NCBI GenBank assembly: GCA_013204155.1
Contig: JABMOK010000184.1
Location: forward strand, 1 to 47,929
Direction of reading: 5' to 3'
DNA from: Pseudohongiella sp.
GTDB taxonomy: Bacteria > Pseudomonadota > Gammaproteobacteria > Pseudomonadales > Pseudohongiellaceae
DNA length: 47,929 bases
In this document: piece after piece, positions 1-8,915 of the stretch
Numbering within the stretch: position 1 is the first letter of the stretch
Layout of the letters: each line of letters begins with the position of its first letter
Program-made: the position numbers and the translations under genes
The notes under the pieces: generated by a model
Told to the model about the DNA's origin: nothing
Seen by the model: the letters and a program-made list of their open reading frames with translations, nothing else
Databases searched by the model: none

Positions 1-39
1 ATAACTACAATCGATAACTACAATCGATAACTACAATCT
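1..39. repeat. 13-bp tandem repeat, three units
   Basis: Three consecutive copies of ataactacaatcg fill bases 1-39; the third ends in t instead of g. The array begins at the window edge, so its true length is unknown. It lies downstream of the minus-strand DUF5916 gene. It is one of nine short-period repeats in the window. No function can be read from it. Confidence 0.9.
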
Positions 40-137
40 ATAATATCGACACCAGCAGCAGCCAGTGTCGTTTAAATCACAATAGAAGGGAAGAGTTTGA
101 GAAAGTCAGTAACCGCCGCTGGGGCTATGCCTGACCG

Positions 138-2528
138 TTATGAGCCAAATCGATAGCGCAACTTCACCGCGATGGTATCGACAATCTTCTCGTTCCATGA
201 CCGTTCCAGGAGATCGGCGAAGGTCTCAAAGCCATTGCTTGGCAGATTACTGCCTCTCGTGTAAACCACGAACAAATCTGACAGTGGCGCGATTTCCCAG
301 CGATAACGGGCTTGAAATGTTAACCGACTAATGACGAAATCGTCGGGTGTTGTATCCGGGTTGGGGACAGGCTGTAAAAACTCTCGCTTGTTCGGGTTAA
401 CTTTCCAAAAGCGATCTTCGAATGCCTTCAGCGCTGTCCACTGCCCGCTGAAGCGTAACTGCTGCTTGGCGGTAATGAAATAGTTCATCTCCAGCCGCGG
501 TGCCCACTGGTGAGATTCAAAGCTGGTGTAGTTGCCGCCGCCTTTGTGCACCAATAACGCCTCCCGGTCGGTGTAATTTAAACTCAGGTCTACAGAAAAT
601 CGATCGTCGGGTCGCCAGACCACACCCGCAGAACCGCCTATCTGTGAGGGCCCAAGTTCATCCTGGCCGAGGTTTAACCGCGCCGTATAAGCGAGAGACT
701 TCGCCCGGTCGGTGCTCACATTGACATTCGCGCCATATCTTTCGCCGATACGAAAGTCACCCGTACCCCGGCCCAATCGATCATCAATTCGAGGGGGGAA
801 ATACTGCAGCTGAAAATTTATGTCATTACTCGCGAGCGAGGTATAACCACGACCGATAAAGCCGCCGGTTATTACCGGTTGACCGGCGGTATTCCAGCGA
901 TTAGTAATCATCACGCTGGTGCTGCGTGAACGCAGACCAGGAATGTCAGACTCATTTTTCGAGTAGCGGTAATCGAGGTTCATCTGATCGTTACGCGACA
1001 GAAAACCCAGATCGTTAATATCCAGGCTGTCATCGATATAAGTTGCACTGATACCGTGCTGGACTCCGCGCTCCGGTCGATAGCTAACATCTCCCAACAA
1101 ACCCGAGCCCGTTACACCATCCACATCGCTGTGCATTAACTGGCCGTCCATAATCCATTTGCTGTCGGCTGAGAAAAAGTGCATATCCACGGCGTTCACA
1201 CTGGCATCAATTCCGGGATGTGAGATATTGGTTCCCATCCAGCCAATAGATCGACGTCCTCCGGCGCTGGTGTCTTCATACAACAGTCTGCCGATGGTGA
1301 AATCTCTACCCTGCGCCTCTAACGTAACCCGAGTGCCATCGCTGAGCGTGCCACGTACTTCAGAGTCGTCTTCCGAGGCCAATAAGGCCCCATAACGCCA
1401 ACTGCCATTTTGGCCAGCAAGCTTAACGGCCCCGAGCAAATCTGTTGGCCGACTCAAGTCAGTAGGAATAACACTCACGCCCGTAGGCACAGTGAACAGC
1501 CCTTGCCCGCCTATGCGCCGGGTATTAAGCAGCGATATTGGGCCACCGGGGCCACCATGGCCTGAGGTGCGTGGTGAGGTGTTGAAGATGTCTTGTCCCT
1601 CGAGAAAGAACGAGCGTTTCTCAGGGAAGAAGGTTTCGAAAGCCGTAAGATTAACCACCACGTCGTCTGATTCCACATTACCAAAATCAGGATTCAAGGT
1701 GGCAGAGAGCAAGGTGTTGGTGGTCGGTCGCCAAAATATTTCCGAGCCGATTTTGAGCTCTGTCTCGCCCTTAATATTATCGGTTACCGTGGAGGCAAAC
1801 GGGTAATAGGTCAGCTGTCTTCGAGGCTCGATGTCTCGCAGTTCGTATTTTTCAAAGGCGGATAAATATTGATTCACAGTACGTGGCAGCGCAGGATTGG
1901 ACCAGGCTTCGCCGCCAAGATGGCCGACCTGGCGTTCCAGATAGATTCCGATCTGTCGCGTGCCTTCTACCTGGGGCAGAGGCATCATCGACCAGGGAAT
2001 AAAGTATTCAACACTCCAACCGGCTTCCAACGCCTGGGTACGACCATTCCAGGATCCATCCCATTGCAGGTTCATGGTGCGCTCGGGCAGCAATGAGCCA
2101 TCGGTCATCGAGTCACCCAGATTAATTCTGAGGAAGTAACCGTAGAGGCCGTCGCCGGAGGCGTCTATACCAACAACGAATCCGTCACGATCTAACTGTG
2201 TATCACGGGATGTCATGCGCGCTACCAACGTACCTGGCGGCTGATGATTGATGGCGCCGATATAGATTCCTCGTTCGGTATAAAACATCCTGACGTGAGT
2301 CTCATAGGGGGCATCCGCCAGAGTATCGGGATTAATCACCTTCATGCCGTCAACAACCGGGATGTCCTCCCAAACAGCCTCATCAACAAAGCCATCGAGA
2401 AGAATGTTCGCTATGCCTTCATCAATACGCGTAAGTTGAGGGATAGACTGCTGTGCCCATAAGGAGGGTGAAAGTAAAAACAACAGCAGGCACGCAGAGA
2501 AACTTGGAATGATTTTAGTCATGAACAT
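138..2528 (-). CDS. DUF5916 outer-membrane protein with CBM9-like N-terminal domain
   Basis: 796 aa. The N-terminus is a signal peptide: a short basic start, a Leu-rich core and cleavage near SLWAQ. Residues about 30-230 resemble the CBM9-like sandwich that starts DUF5916 proteins, including a VDEAVWEDIP stretch typical of that fold. The remaining ~560 residues are rich in alternating aromatic and polar strands (SYRPERGVQHGISATYID is one) and contain the family stretch LNPDFGNVESD. They end in KLRYRFGS and most likely form an outer-membrane beta-barrel. DUF5916 proteins are known mainly from environmental bacteria and often lie near peptidases, but no biochemical function is established. Two ATG codons (2528 and 2522) are possible starts, neither with a strong ribosome site. 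The gene reads the same way as the peptidase gene 470 bp upstream. The family call is firm; substrate and role are unknown. Confidence 0.85.
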   Translation of the reverse strand: MFMTKIIPSFSACLLLFLLSPSLWAQQSIPQLTRIDEGIANILLDGFVDEAVWEDIPVVDGMKVINPDTLADAPYETHVRMFYTERGIYIGAINHQPPGTLVARMTSRDTQLDRDGFVVGIDASGDGLYGYFLRINLGDSMTDGSLLPERTMNLQWDGSWNGRTQALEAGWSVEYFIPWSMMPLPQVEGTRQIGIYLERQVGHLGGEAWSNPALPRTVNQYLSAFEKYELRDIEPRRQLTYYPFASTVTDNIKGETELKIGSEIFWRPTTNTLLSATLNPDFGNVESDDVVVNLTAFETFFPEKRSFFLEGQDIFNTSPRTSGHGGPGGPISLLNTRRIGGQGLFTVPTGVSVIPTDLSRPTDLLGAVKLAGQNGSWRYGALLASEDDSEVRGTLSDGTRVTLEAQGRDFTIGRLLYEDTSAGGRRSIGWMGTNISHPGIDASVNAVDMHFFSADSKWIMDGQLMHSDVDGVTGSGLLGDVSYRPERGVQHGISATYIDDSLDINDLGFLSRNDQMNLDYRYSKNESDIPGLRSRSTSVMITNRWNTAGQPVITGGFIGRGYTSLASNDINFQLQYFPPRIDDRLGRGTGDFRIGERYGANVNVSTDRAKSLAYTARLNLGQDELGPSQIGGSAGVVWRPDDRFSVDLSLNYTDREALLVHKGGGNYTSFESHQWAPRLEMNYFITAKQQLRFSGQWTALKAFEDRFWKVNPNKREFLQPVPNPDTTPDDFVISRLTFQARYRWEIAPLSDLFVVYTRGSNLPSNGFETFADLLERSWNEKIVDTIAVKLRYRFGS

Positions 2529-2842
2529 ACTCTATGCGGCAGCATTACTGCCAGAATTGTTAAACAGGGATATCTGCTTGAAGCCGAATATGACCGGCAC
2601 TATATAGTAAAAAACTGATCATTTCCTACCTGACAACAAATTTCCTACCTGGCAAGCAAGTAATTGCAATTCGCTCTCCCACCCCAAAACAAGGCGGCAG
2701 ACATCGAGTTTATCGGCCATTTCGATGCTTATTTGCCATTTTTCATCACAATTGCTCTTCAGTTCGCCTTATTCTGGATCCGGCTTTGACCGGTTGCCGG
2801 GTTTTAATCAAGACTGCGTAGATAACCATTACGGAGTTTGCA
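2529..2842. other. Divergent gene-free region with a 19-bp-spaced direct repeat
   Basis: 314 bp lie between the start of the DUF5916 gene (minus) and the 49-aa ORF (plus), so promoters for both should be here. Two near-identical 14-base copies of tttcctacctgaca / tttcctacctggca occur at about 2622-2635 and 2641-2654, 19 bp apart. Such spacing suits a regulator binding one face of the helix, but no regulator is identified. I see no convincing -35/-10 pair. Confidence 0.45.
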
Positions 2843-2992
2843 GTGAAATTGTTTAAGAAGTCGCAGAATTGTCTTTTTGTCGAAGAGGAACGCTACAACT
2901 GGGCGGCACCGAAATCCAGCATAAACCGAAAGCTGATACTGCTGTCGGTCGTCTTTATTATTGTAGGCTTGTTGTTCAGTACGCTGCGCTAG
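2843..2992 (+). CDS. 49-aa single-pass membrane microprotein
   Basis: A GTG start at 2843 is preceded six bases upstream by GGAG (2833-2836), a good ribosome site. The product is 49 aa. It has a charged N-terminal half with a Cys (KKSQNCLFVEEERYNW), a linker and a C-terminal hydrophobic stretch of about 18 residues (LILLSVVFIIVGLLFS), then a short basic tail. This suggests a single inner-membrane helix. It ends six bases before the stop codon of the convergent peptidase gene. I do not recognise a family. The ribosome site and clear membrane helix support it; the short length is the main doubt. Confidence 0.5.
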   Translation: MKLFKKSQNCLFVEEERYNWAAPKSSINRKLILLSVVFIIVGLLFSTLR

Positions 2993-2998
2993 GTTTTC

Positions 2999-5900
2999 TC
3001 AGCGCGCTTTTAACACAGCCTCAACACTAAGGCGTTGCTGCGCTCTTTGAACCTGAAGTCGTATCTTATCCCCAGGCGCAGACTGGCGCAGAAGATTGGA
3101 ATAGGTTTGCAGATCTTTCAGCGCTTGCTGGTCGTAGCTCAGCAGCACATCGCCTGCCTGCAAGCCTGCCTCGTCTGCGGCGCTACCCGGGCTCACACCG
3201 GATATTCGAACACCTTCGCCGACATAGGCGAAATCCGGTACGGTACCCAGGCTTGCTTCTCTTTCACCGATAGCACTCTGCACCGGCACCTGGGCACCCG
3301 CCAGATTCGATCTCAGGGGAGTACTGAGGTCGGCAAGATAAACCACCGCCTCCTCGAGCCATAGGGCAATATCTGACAGTCCACGCAGATCGAGCTTGTC
3401 GGGTGTATCGCTGATTTGATGATAATCCGCGTGCACGCCACTAAACAGATGAATGGCGGGGACACCGGCATTGAGAAAACTGACATGGTCACTGCTGGCG
3501 ATGGTTGTCGCTGGAAAAGTAGAATCGATACCAAGAGTAAAACCAATGCCCTGTGCCATGAATGGCCACTCATAGGCGCTGTCGGTGGCAAAAATCTGCA
3601 AACTACGCCCCTCGAGTCTGCCCACTGAATCAAGATTTATCATCGCCAAAAAGTCTTTGGTTTGGAAACCACCGGGGGGATTATTGACAAAGTATTGCGA
3701 ACCTAACAGGCCGGACTCCTCTCCGGAGAAGGCCACAAACAGGATGGGTCTTTGCGGCGTAAAGCCACGGGAGAGCTTGCGCGCCACTTCAATCAAAACG
3801 CTAATTCCCGCCCCGTTGTCATCGGCGCCCGGGAAGTGCTGACCAGTCTCGGCGTCAATACCCAGATGGTCGAAGTGAGCGGCAATTACCAGCGGCTTTG
3901 CGCTTAGCTCTCGATTCGAACCTGCAATCATACCCACCACATTTGCCATCTCCGTCGCTCCGCGACCAGGCAGCATCTGTGTCCATTGCTGCATGAAGGT
4001 GCCACCGAGGGTTTGCAATCCAGCCGCCGCAAATTGGTCGGCTATATACAGAGCCGCCTCGTTCAGGCCTGCTGATCCCAAGCCCCGTCCTTGCAACCGC
4101 GCACTGCTGAGTTGACTGACATGACGCAATAATTGTTCGGGCATATATTTAGCAGGCAGAACGGCTAACGGTTCTACTGCCGGCAACAGAGAAAAATTTA
4201 TACTCGCCGTGGTTTCGGGCTTGATCCATTGCAGAGGGGATTCGGGGCTTGACCATACCCCTTTCACATCGTTTGTAGGCTCATCGCCAACAAAACTGAG
4301 ATAGGAGTACTTACCGTAGTGGGGCAATTTTTCGATCATTCCCGGCATGGCAACCATCTTATCGATATGAATCCAGGCCACGGCCAATTCCGGGTTTGCA
4401 GGATGTCTGGCGACTATTACGCTACTGCGATCCTCAAAAGCCAGCTCGCTGCCGTCGACTGTGACGGCCGCATCTGTCGAACTCACCGCATACACCTCGG
4501 CAGACGCAAACACCGTCGCAGCAAATGGATTGTCGCGTCCGAGTATCCAGACCGAGCGGTCCTCGGGCAGAATCTCGATTTCGTCTGCAAAAACTATTTG
4601 TGCATCGACACCTTGCGCAAACGATTCCGCCATTTGTAGCCAATATTGGCGATCTGTCTGTGGCAGCACAAAGGCAATCTGACTGGCGCCAAACAGCTCT
4701 CCAATAGTTGGCGGCGTTTCTTCGCGATCCAAAGTGCGAAATACATCAAAATAGGGATCTACCAAAATTGCCTGCAAGTGCTCATAGTCGTCGGCCATCA
4801 CGCCTTCTAGTTTTTGTGTCAGGTCAATATCAAAAATTTCAGCAACATCGCTGCCTGCATAATAAAGGGCAATGGGTACTTTCAAGCGATAGGGATCGCC
4901 GGACTGAATCTGCGCGAACATAATTCGTGCCCGGTTGCCATTCGCCTCTTCAACAGACACGGAAAGTTCGGGCGCACCGGTTCGATCAACCCACTGGGTA
5001 AAGAACAAGCTCAAATCGATACCGCTTAAATTAGAGAAATGTCGAGCGATATCGGTAAAAGACGCACGCTGAAATTTGTAGTCCTGATAAAATGTACGTA
5101 ATCCTTCGAGGAATAAATCGTCCCCCAACTGCACCCGCAGCATATGCCAAAGCATCAGGGTTTTTCCGTAGCCTACGGCTTGAGAGGCGGCAGAATTTCT
5201 TGCGGTAAACTCTAGCAGTGGAAAGTCCGTGCCCTCTGCTACATAGTTTTTGTATCGGGCCAGCATCTCTTTGCGATAGGCAGGTCCTGCGCCTTCCATT
5301 TCCTGAAACAGATGATCGGCAAGATAAGCGGTTAAGCCCTCGCTCCAGTTGCCTGATGCATAGTCGGGGTAGACCCCGTTTCCCCACCAGTTGTGAAGAA
5401 GCTCATGGGGGTAGGAAGATTCGAGAATAAACGGAAAACGAATGACCTGTTCCCCCAGCAGGGTAAAGGATGGCATGCCATAACCGGTTTCCCAAAAATT
5501 CTCCACCAAAGCAAATTTGCTATAAGGGTATTCGCCTAACAAGGGTTCATATAGCGCAAGGTAACGCGCGGTGGCATCCATATATTTTGCCGCCAGGCTG
5601 GAATCTGCCTGACGCAGATAGGCAAGCACTTCAACATCTTCGGCTTGCTGTGAATATTCGGTGAAAGCGGCAGCGATCAAATACACCTCTTCCATCGGCT
5701 GGTCGCTACGCCAACTATTATTAGCCGCCCGATCTCCCTGGCTAACCGCTATCCAACTGCCCGCTGTCTCGGCAAACTCTACTTCCAGATCGAAGCTCAG
5801 CAAGTCGCTGCCAAAGTCTGCAATCCAGGCACTGCCCTTATGCAAATAAACACCCTGCTCACTGATTATCCCGGACGTTTCAGAAAAACTTTGCGCATAC

Positions 5901-6355
5901 TCTGGGCTGCTTTGTTGCGCGTTATCGTAAACCATGCCGTTGTAGCTAAGCTGCAACTGCGCCGGATTTCTTCGCGGCAAAGTTAATGTGTAACTACTCG
6001 ATGCAGCTGCCAGTCCATTGATGCCTTGAGCGCTGGCAGGGGAATTGGAAGAGGAATTGGAAGAGGAATTGGAAGCCGCATTAGCTGGCAGCGCTTGCAG
6101 GTTTCCGGAATTATCAGTGATAGTGAGATTACTGTTCAGGGCAAAGGTAAGCACTGCGCCCTGCATGGATTGAGGCAAGCTGATCGTGTCTTGTACGGAA
6201 ATCTGTTGCTTCAGCGGATCGAGAATTACCTTCAGGCTGTGATGAAGCAACTCCGGCTCAGTGGCAAGCGATACGGCTTGCTGTGCCTGAACCGATCCGC
6301 CTGTAAGCTGGACTGCGCTGGTTAAAAATATTGCTGTTAGAATTTTTCGAAGCAT
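2999..6355 (-). CDS. Secreted M1-like / M28 metallopeptidase fusion with C-terminal PDZ domain
   Basis: 1118 aa from the ATG at 6355, which gives a clean signal peptide (MLRKILTAIFLTSAVQ, cleavage near SVQAQQ). The frame stays open to a GTG at 6427, which would bury the signal. Residues ~30-480 are a gluzincin (M1-type) domain with HELLH at 317-321 and the third zinc ligand Glu339 in NWSEG. Seventeen residues separate HEXXH from this Glu, one fewer than the usual M1 spacing. Residues ~740-1010 are an M28 aminopeptidase domain with its expected metal ligands: H827 (AAHFDHLG), D845 (GADDNGAG), E879/E880 (GEESGLLGS), D909 (NLDSVGR) and H979. Residues ~1035-1118 are a PDZ domain (GVSPGSAADEAGLQAGDVLL). 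A NSSS tandem repeat lies near residues 96-105. Two catalytic domains in one chain suggest periplasmic peptide trimming; substrates are unknown. The propeller gene 6487-7668 is upstream on the same strand and probably co-transcribed. Confidence 0.88.
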   Translation of the reverse strand: MLRKILTAIFLTSAVQLTGGSVQAQQAVSLATEPELLHHSLKVILDPLKQQISVQDTISLPQSMQGAVLTFALNSNLTITDNSGNLQALPANAASNSSSNSSSNSPASAQGINGLAAASSSYTLTLPRRNPAQLQLSYNGMVYDNAQQSSPEYAQSFSETSGIISEQGVYLHKGSAWIADFGSDLLSFDLEVEFAETAGSWIAVSQGDRAANNSWRSDQPMEEVYLIAAAFTEYSQQAEDVEVLAYLRQADSSLAAKYMDATARYLALYEPLLGEYPYSKFALVENFWETGYGMPSFTLLGEQVIRFPFILESSYPHELLHNWWGNGVYPDYASGNWSEGLTAYLADHLFQEMEGAGPAYRKEMLARYKNYVAEGTDFPLLEFTARNSAASQAVGYGKTLMLWHMLRVQLGDDLFLEGLRTFYQDYKFQRASFTDIARHFSNLSGIDLSLFFTQWVDRTGAPELSVSVEEANGNRARIMFAQIQSGDPYRLKVPIALYYAGSDVAEIFDIDLTQKLEGVMADDYEHLQAILVDPYFDVFRTLDREETPPTIGELFGASQIAFVLPQTDRQYWLQMAESFAQGVDAQIVFADEIEILPEDRSVWILGRDNPFAATVFASAEVYAVSSTDAAVTVDGSELAFEDRSSVIVARHPANPELAVAWIHIDKMVAMPGMIEKLPHYGKYSYLSFVGDEPTNDVKGVWSSPESPLQWIKPETTASINFSLLPAVEPLAVLPAKYMPEQLLRHVSQLSSARLQGRGLGSAGLNEAALYIADQFAAAGLQTLGGTFMQQWTQMLPGRGATEMANVVGMIAGSNRELSAKPLVIAAHFDHLGIDAETGQHFPGADDNGAGISVLIEVARKLSRGFTPQRPILFVAFSGEESGLLGSQYFVNNPPGGFQTKDFLAMINLDSVGRLEGRSLQIFATDSAYEWPFMAQGIGFTLGIDSTFPATTIASSDHVSFLNAGVPAIHLFSGVHADYHQISDTPDKLDLRGLSDIALWLEEAVVYLADLSTPLRSNLAGAQVPVQSAIGEREASLGTVPDFAYVGEGVRISGVSPGSAADEAGLQAGDVLLSYDQQALKDLQTYSNLLRQSAPGDKIRLQVQRAQQRLSVEAVLKAR
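6041..6076. repeat. 12-bp in-frame tandem repeat within the peptidase gene
   Basis: Three copies of ggaattggaaga (the last ends in gc) encode NSSS repeated on the minus strand. They sit in a low-complexity Ser/Asn/Ala linker near the N-terminus of the peptidase. The period is a multiple of three, so gain or loss of a unit would keep the frame. Confidence 0.9.
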
Positions 6356-6486
6356 TTTTGTAATTGACGTCGCTCTTGGCCTGGGAGACATAAGCCGCTT
6401 AGGAGACACGCACGGCCTGAGAAACACAAAGGCTTAATGCGCCCAGGCTTGCTATAAGTTTGACCTGATTAGGCGGGTTCCGACTA

Positions 6487-7668
6487 TCAGAGTCCCAGTA
6501 ACTCCCGGGCTTTTTCATGGTTCCAATCTCCCATGTGAATCTGGGAAGTGCCGTCTGGTGTCCGCGTAGTGCTCCAGGCCAATTTGCTTCCGTCGGGAGA
6601 AAATACCGGAAGAATATCTGTACCGTCGGTATTGGTAACGCGTACCGCCGGCCCGCTGCCTTCAGGGTCGATCATGAACAACTCAAAGTTGGCATGCCCG
6701 AGGATATTACTGGAATAGATAATGTAATCGCCACTCGGATGAAAATAGGGTCCCCAGGACACCATTGCATCCGCCGTGAGTTGCCGCTGATTACTGCCGT
6801 CGACGTCCATGGTCCATATTTCAGCGCTATTGCCGTCCGGGTTAAAGCGGCGCCACACGACTTTTTGATTATCCGGGCTGAAAAAAGGCCCGCCGTCATA
6901 GCCTGGAGATTGGGTAAGTTGACGCACGTTGGAACCATCCGCATCCATCAGATACAGATCCATAAAGTACGCCGCGTCATCCTCAAACAACTTTTGTTCC
7001 GCCTGACTTAAACGGCGTGAATAGGCCTCGCGATTCGAGGCGAACAGAATCTGCCTGCCATCGGTAGAATAGGAGCCCTCGGCATCGTAGCCGTCGGCCT
7101 TGGTGAGGTTAACAAGATTCGCCCCGTTACTGTCTGCCTGATAGATGTCATAGTGCCGGTCATAGTCCCAACCATAGGGTCGTTCGATACCGCTGTCACG
7201 GATAGCGATTTCTTCCGCCTGCTTGGCCAAGGCATTTGGGTCAGCGTGAGTAGATGAGAACATCACCAGATCTTTAGTTGGATGAATCCAGGAGCAGGTG
7301 GTCAAGCCAATTCCTGGCGATACTTTACGCGAGGTTCCGCGGGCCAAATCCATGACATAAATTTGATAGAACGGATTAGCACCATCGGTTTCGCTCTGAT
7401 AGATGAGGCGCTCGCCATCGGCACTGAAATATCCTTCTCCGGAACGAAGACTATCGGTAACCAATCGATGCGTGCCTGTTAACAACAGCGCTTCGTTATT
7501 GCTGTCGCTGCTATCCATAGCCGCCGGCTGGGCGCTGCTAGTGGCTCCCGCCGTCCCGTCTGAGTGAGGCTCTGCCGCAGACAACACCGTATAAAGAGGA
7601 GCGCCCTGATCCCAGGCAGTGAGCCCGATCAGGCCAAATAGAAACAATGCTGTGCTTGAATTTCTCAT
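6487..7668 (-). CDS. TolB-like (PD40) beta-propeller periplasmic protein
   Basis: 393 aa with an N-terminal hydrophobic segment (STALFLFGLIGLTAW) that looks like a signal peptide or anchor. Residues ~70-390 contain repeated TolB/PD40 blades: FSADGERLIYQSE, YSTDGRQILFASNRE, FSPDNQKVVWRR, FHPSGDYIIYSSN and FSPDGSKLAWSTTR, each preceded by a NLT/QLT-like strand. This family forms five- to six-bladed propellers that act as binding platforms. It is not canonical TolB: no tol-pal genes lie nearby and the linker is different. It lies 131 bp upstream of the M1/M28 peptidase start on the same strand, so the two may form an operon in which the propeller supplies substrates or a scaffold. That partnership is inferred from position only. 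Confidence 0.82.
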   Translation of the reverse strand: MRNSSTALFLFGLIGLTAWDQGAPLYTVLSAAEPHSDGTAGATSSAQPAAMDSSDSNNEALLLTGTHRLVTDSLRSGEGYFSADGERLIYQSETDGANPFYQIYVMDLARGTSRKVSPGIGLTTCSWIHPTKDLVMFSSTHADPNALAKQAEEIAIRDSGIERPYGWDYDRHYDIYQADSNGANLVNLTKADGYDAEGSYSTDGRQILFASNREAYSRRLSQAEQKLFEDDAAYFMDLYLMDADGSNVRQLTQSPGYDGGPFFSPDNQKVVWRRFNPDGNSAEIWTMDVDGSNQRQLTADAMVSWGPYFHPSGDYIIYSSNILGHANFELFMIDPEGSGPAVRVTNTDGTDILPVFSPDGSKLAWSTTRTPDGTSQIHMGDWNHEKARELLGL

Positions 7669-7727
7669 CGTCTTGGATCCAATTAGTAGTTTACCCGTGC
7701 CCTGCCCTCGCTTAAGCCAATCATTGC

Positions 7728-8726
7728 TCAGTCAAAGCTAAAATTCTGCTGTTGAGGAAATACACCAAACAAGCCTCCGGTATGGATGAACACCACGTCA
7801 CGGGCGCCGGCCAACCGTCCCTCTTCCCCCTTACGGAGTTCAGTTACCATGCCATGAAAGGCTTTTCCTGTATAGACTGGGTCCAGAAAAATGCCATCGC
7901 TGCCCGCAAGCTCCTTAATGGTTTGAAAGATTTCCGCCCCGGCAATTCCATACCCCGAACCAACATAGCCCTCAATAGTATTGATCTTGAATTGTTCGCC
8001 GTCGAATTGCTGCTTGTAGCGTTGTTTCCAGAGTGTCACATCTGCTCTAATTTTGTTCTCGAAGTAGGCCGCGTCATCGCTGACATTAAAAGCAGCAATC
8101 TGGCAGTCTAGTTCGAACAATTGAGCCCCAACAATCAAGCCGCCCTGGGTTCCACCAGAGCCGGTAGCCGTAACGATATACTCTGGATCAATTTCCAGTC
8201 GCTCGAAATCCTGCTTTAGCTCCTCGCAGGCGGCGATATAGCCCCAGAGTCCGACTTCGTCGCTGGCGCCGATTGGAATAAAGAAGGCCTTATTACCATC
8301 TGCCAGATACTGATTCTGTAATTCCGCGGCCAGTTCTTCATGCCTGCGCCATTCAGATTGTGGCAAATAGCTTATTTCTGCGCCACTTAGATAGTCCATC
8401 AATAGATTACCTTCAAGGGTCTGCGGCCTCTCACCACGCAGAATCAGGTGCACTTTAAGCCCCAGGCGTACACCGAGCACGGCGGTGGCTCGACAGTGAT
8501 TAGACTGAACACCGCCGCAGGTAATCAATGTGTCGCAGGATTGTTGCAGGGCTTCGGCGATGGAAAATTCCAATTTACGAATCTTGTTGCCCGATACCTC
8601 GGTACCGGTAAGTTCGTCTCGCTTTACCCAGATATTCACGCCATCGAGACGCTGGGAGAATTTCTCCAGCTTGGTGATTGGGGTTGGTAATTGCGCGAGC
8701 TTAAGTCTGGGCGGCCATTCAATCAT
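7728..8726 (-). CDS. PLP-dependent ACC deaminase / D-cysteine desulfhydrase family enzyme
   Basis: 332 aa, the usual length of the family. It starts with RLKLAQLPTPITKLEKFSQ and has the PLP lysine in SGNKIRKLEF (about residue 50). GGVQSNHCRATA supports the cofactor, GSGGTQGG binds the PLP phosphate, and FIHTGGLFGVF is the C-terminal family motif. Known members either split D-cysteine to pyruvate, ammonia and H2S or open 1-aminocyclopropane-1-carboxylate. Sequence alone does not separate the two activities; D-cysteine desulfhydrase-like activity is the commoner one in gammaproteobacteria. The enzyme should be cytoplasmic. It lies in line with the propeller gene (59 bp gap) but has no clear functional tie to it. 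Confidence 0.85.
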   Translation of the reverse strand: MIEWPPRLKLAQLPTPITKLEKFSQRLDGVNIWVKRDELTGTEVSGNKIRKLEFSIAEALQQSCDTLITCGGVQSNHCRATAVLGVRLGLKVHLILRGERPQTLEGNLLMDYLSGAEISYLPQSEWRRHEELAAELQNQYLADGNKAFFIPIGASDEVGLWGYIAACEELKQDFERLEIDPEYIVTATGSGGTQGGLIVGAQLFELDCQIAAFNVSDDAAYFENKIRADVTLWKQRYKQQFDGEQFKINTIEGYVGSGYGIAGAEIFQTIKELAGSDGIFLDPVYTGKAFHGMVTELRKGEEGRLAGARDVVFIHTGGLFGVFPQQQNFSFD

Positions 8727-8793
8727 TTTAGAATTTCGCGCTGTTGGAACTAGTCATGTTGAAAATAATTATGTTGGGCATAATTTCCTTAGA

Positions 8794-8833
8794 AATAAAA
8801 AACGGAACAAGAGCATCACTCCGATTCCGTTTC
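8794..8833 (-). terminator. Intrinsic terminator of the Mo-hydroxylase operon
   Basis: Read on the minus strand, AAACGGAA and TTCCGTTT (8832-8825 and 8807-8800) form an 8-bp stem around a 17-nt loop, followed by a T-rich tract ending in TTTATTT. It lies about 85 bp past the last gene of the operon (8916) and before the PLP-enzyme gene. Confidence 0.75.
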
Positions 8834-8915
8834 ATCATTACTACTGATGTTTCTACCACTAAACCCGAGAAGACTCTATGGACTCCAAATCTCTCTGGTA
8901 TTTCTAATTTCGTTT

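Noticed and set aside
6356-6427. Longer N-terminus of the peptidase from the GTG at 6427
   Set aside because: It would place 24 charged residues before an otherwise standard signal peptide and has no ribosome site.
6517-7011. 164-codon plus-strand frame
   Set aside because: Shadow of the TolB-like propeller gene, whose blades are unmistakable on the minus strand.
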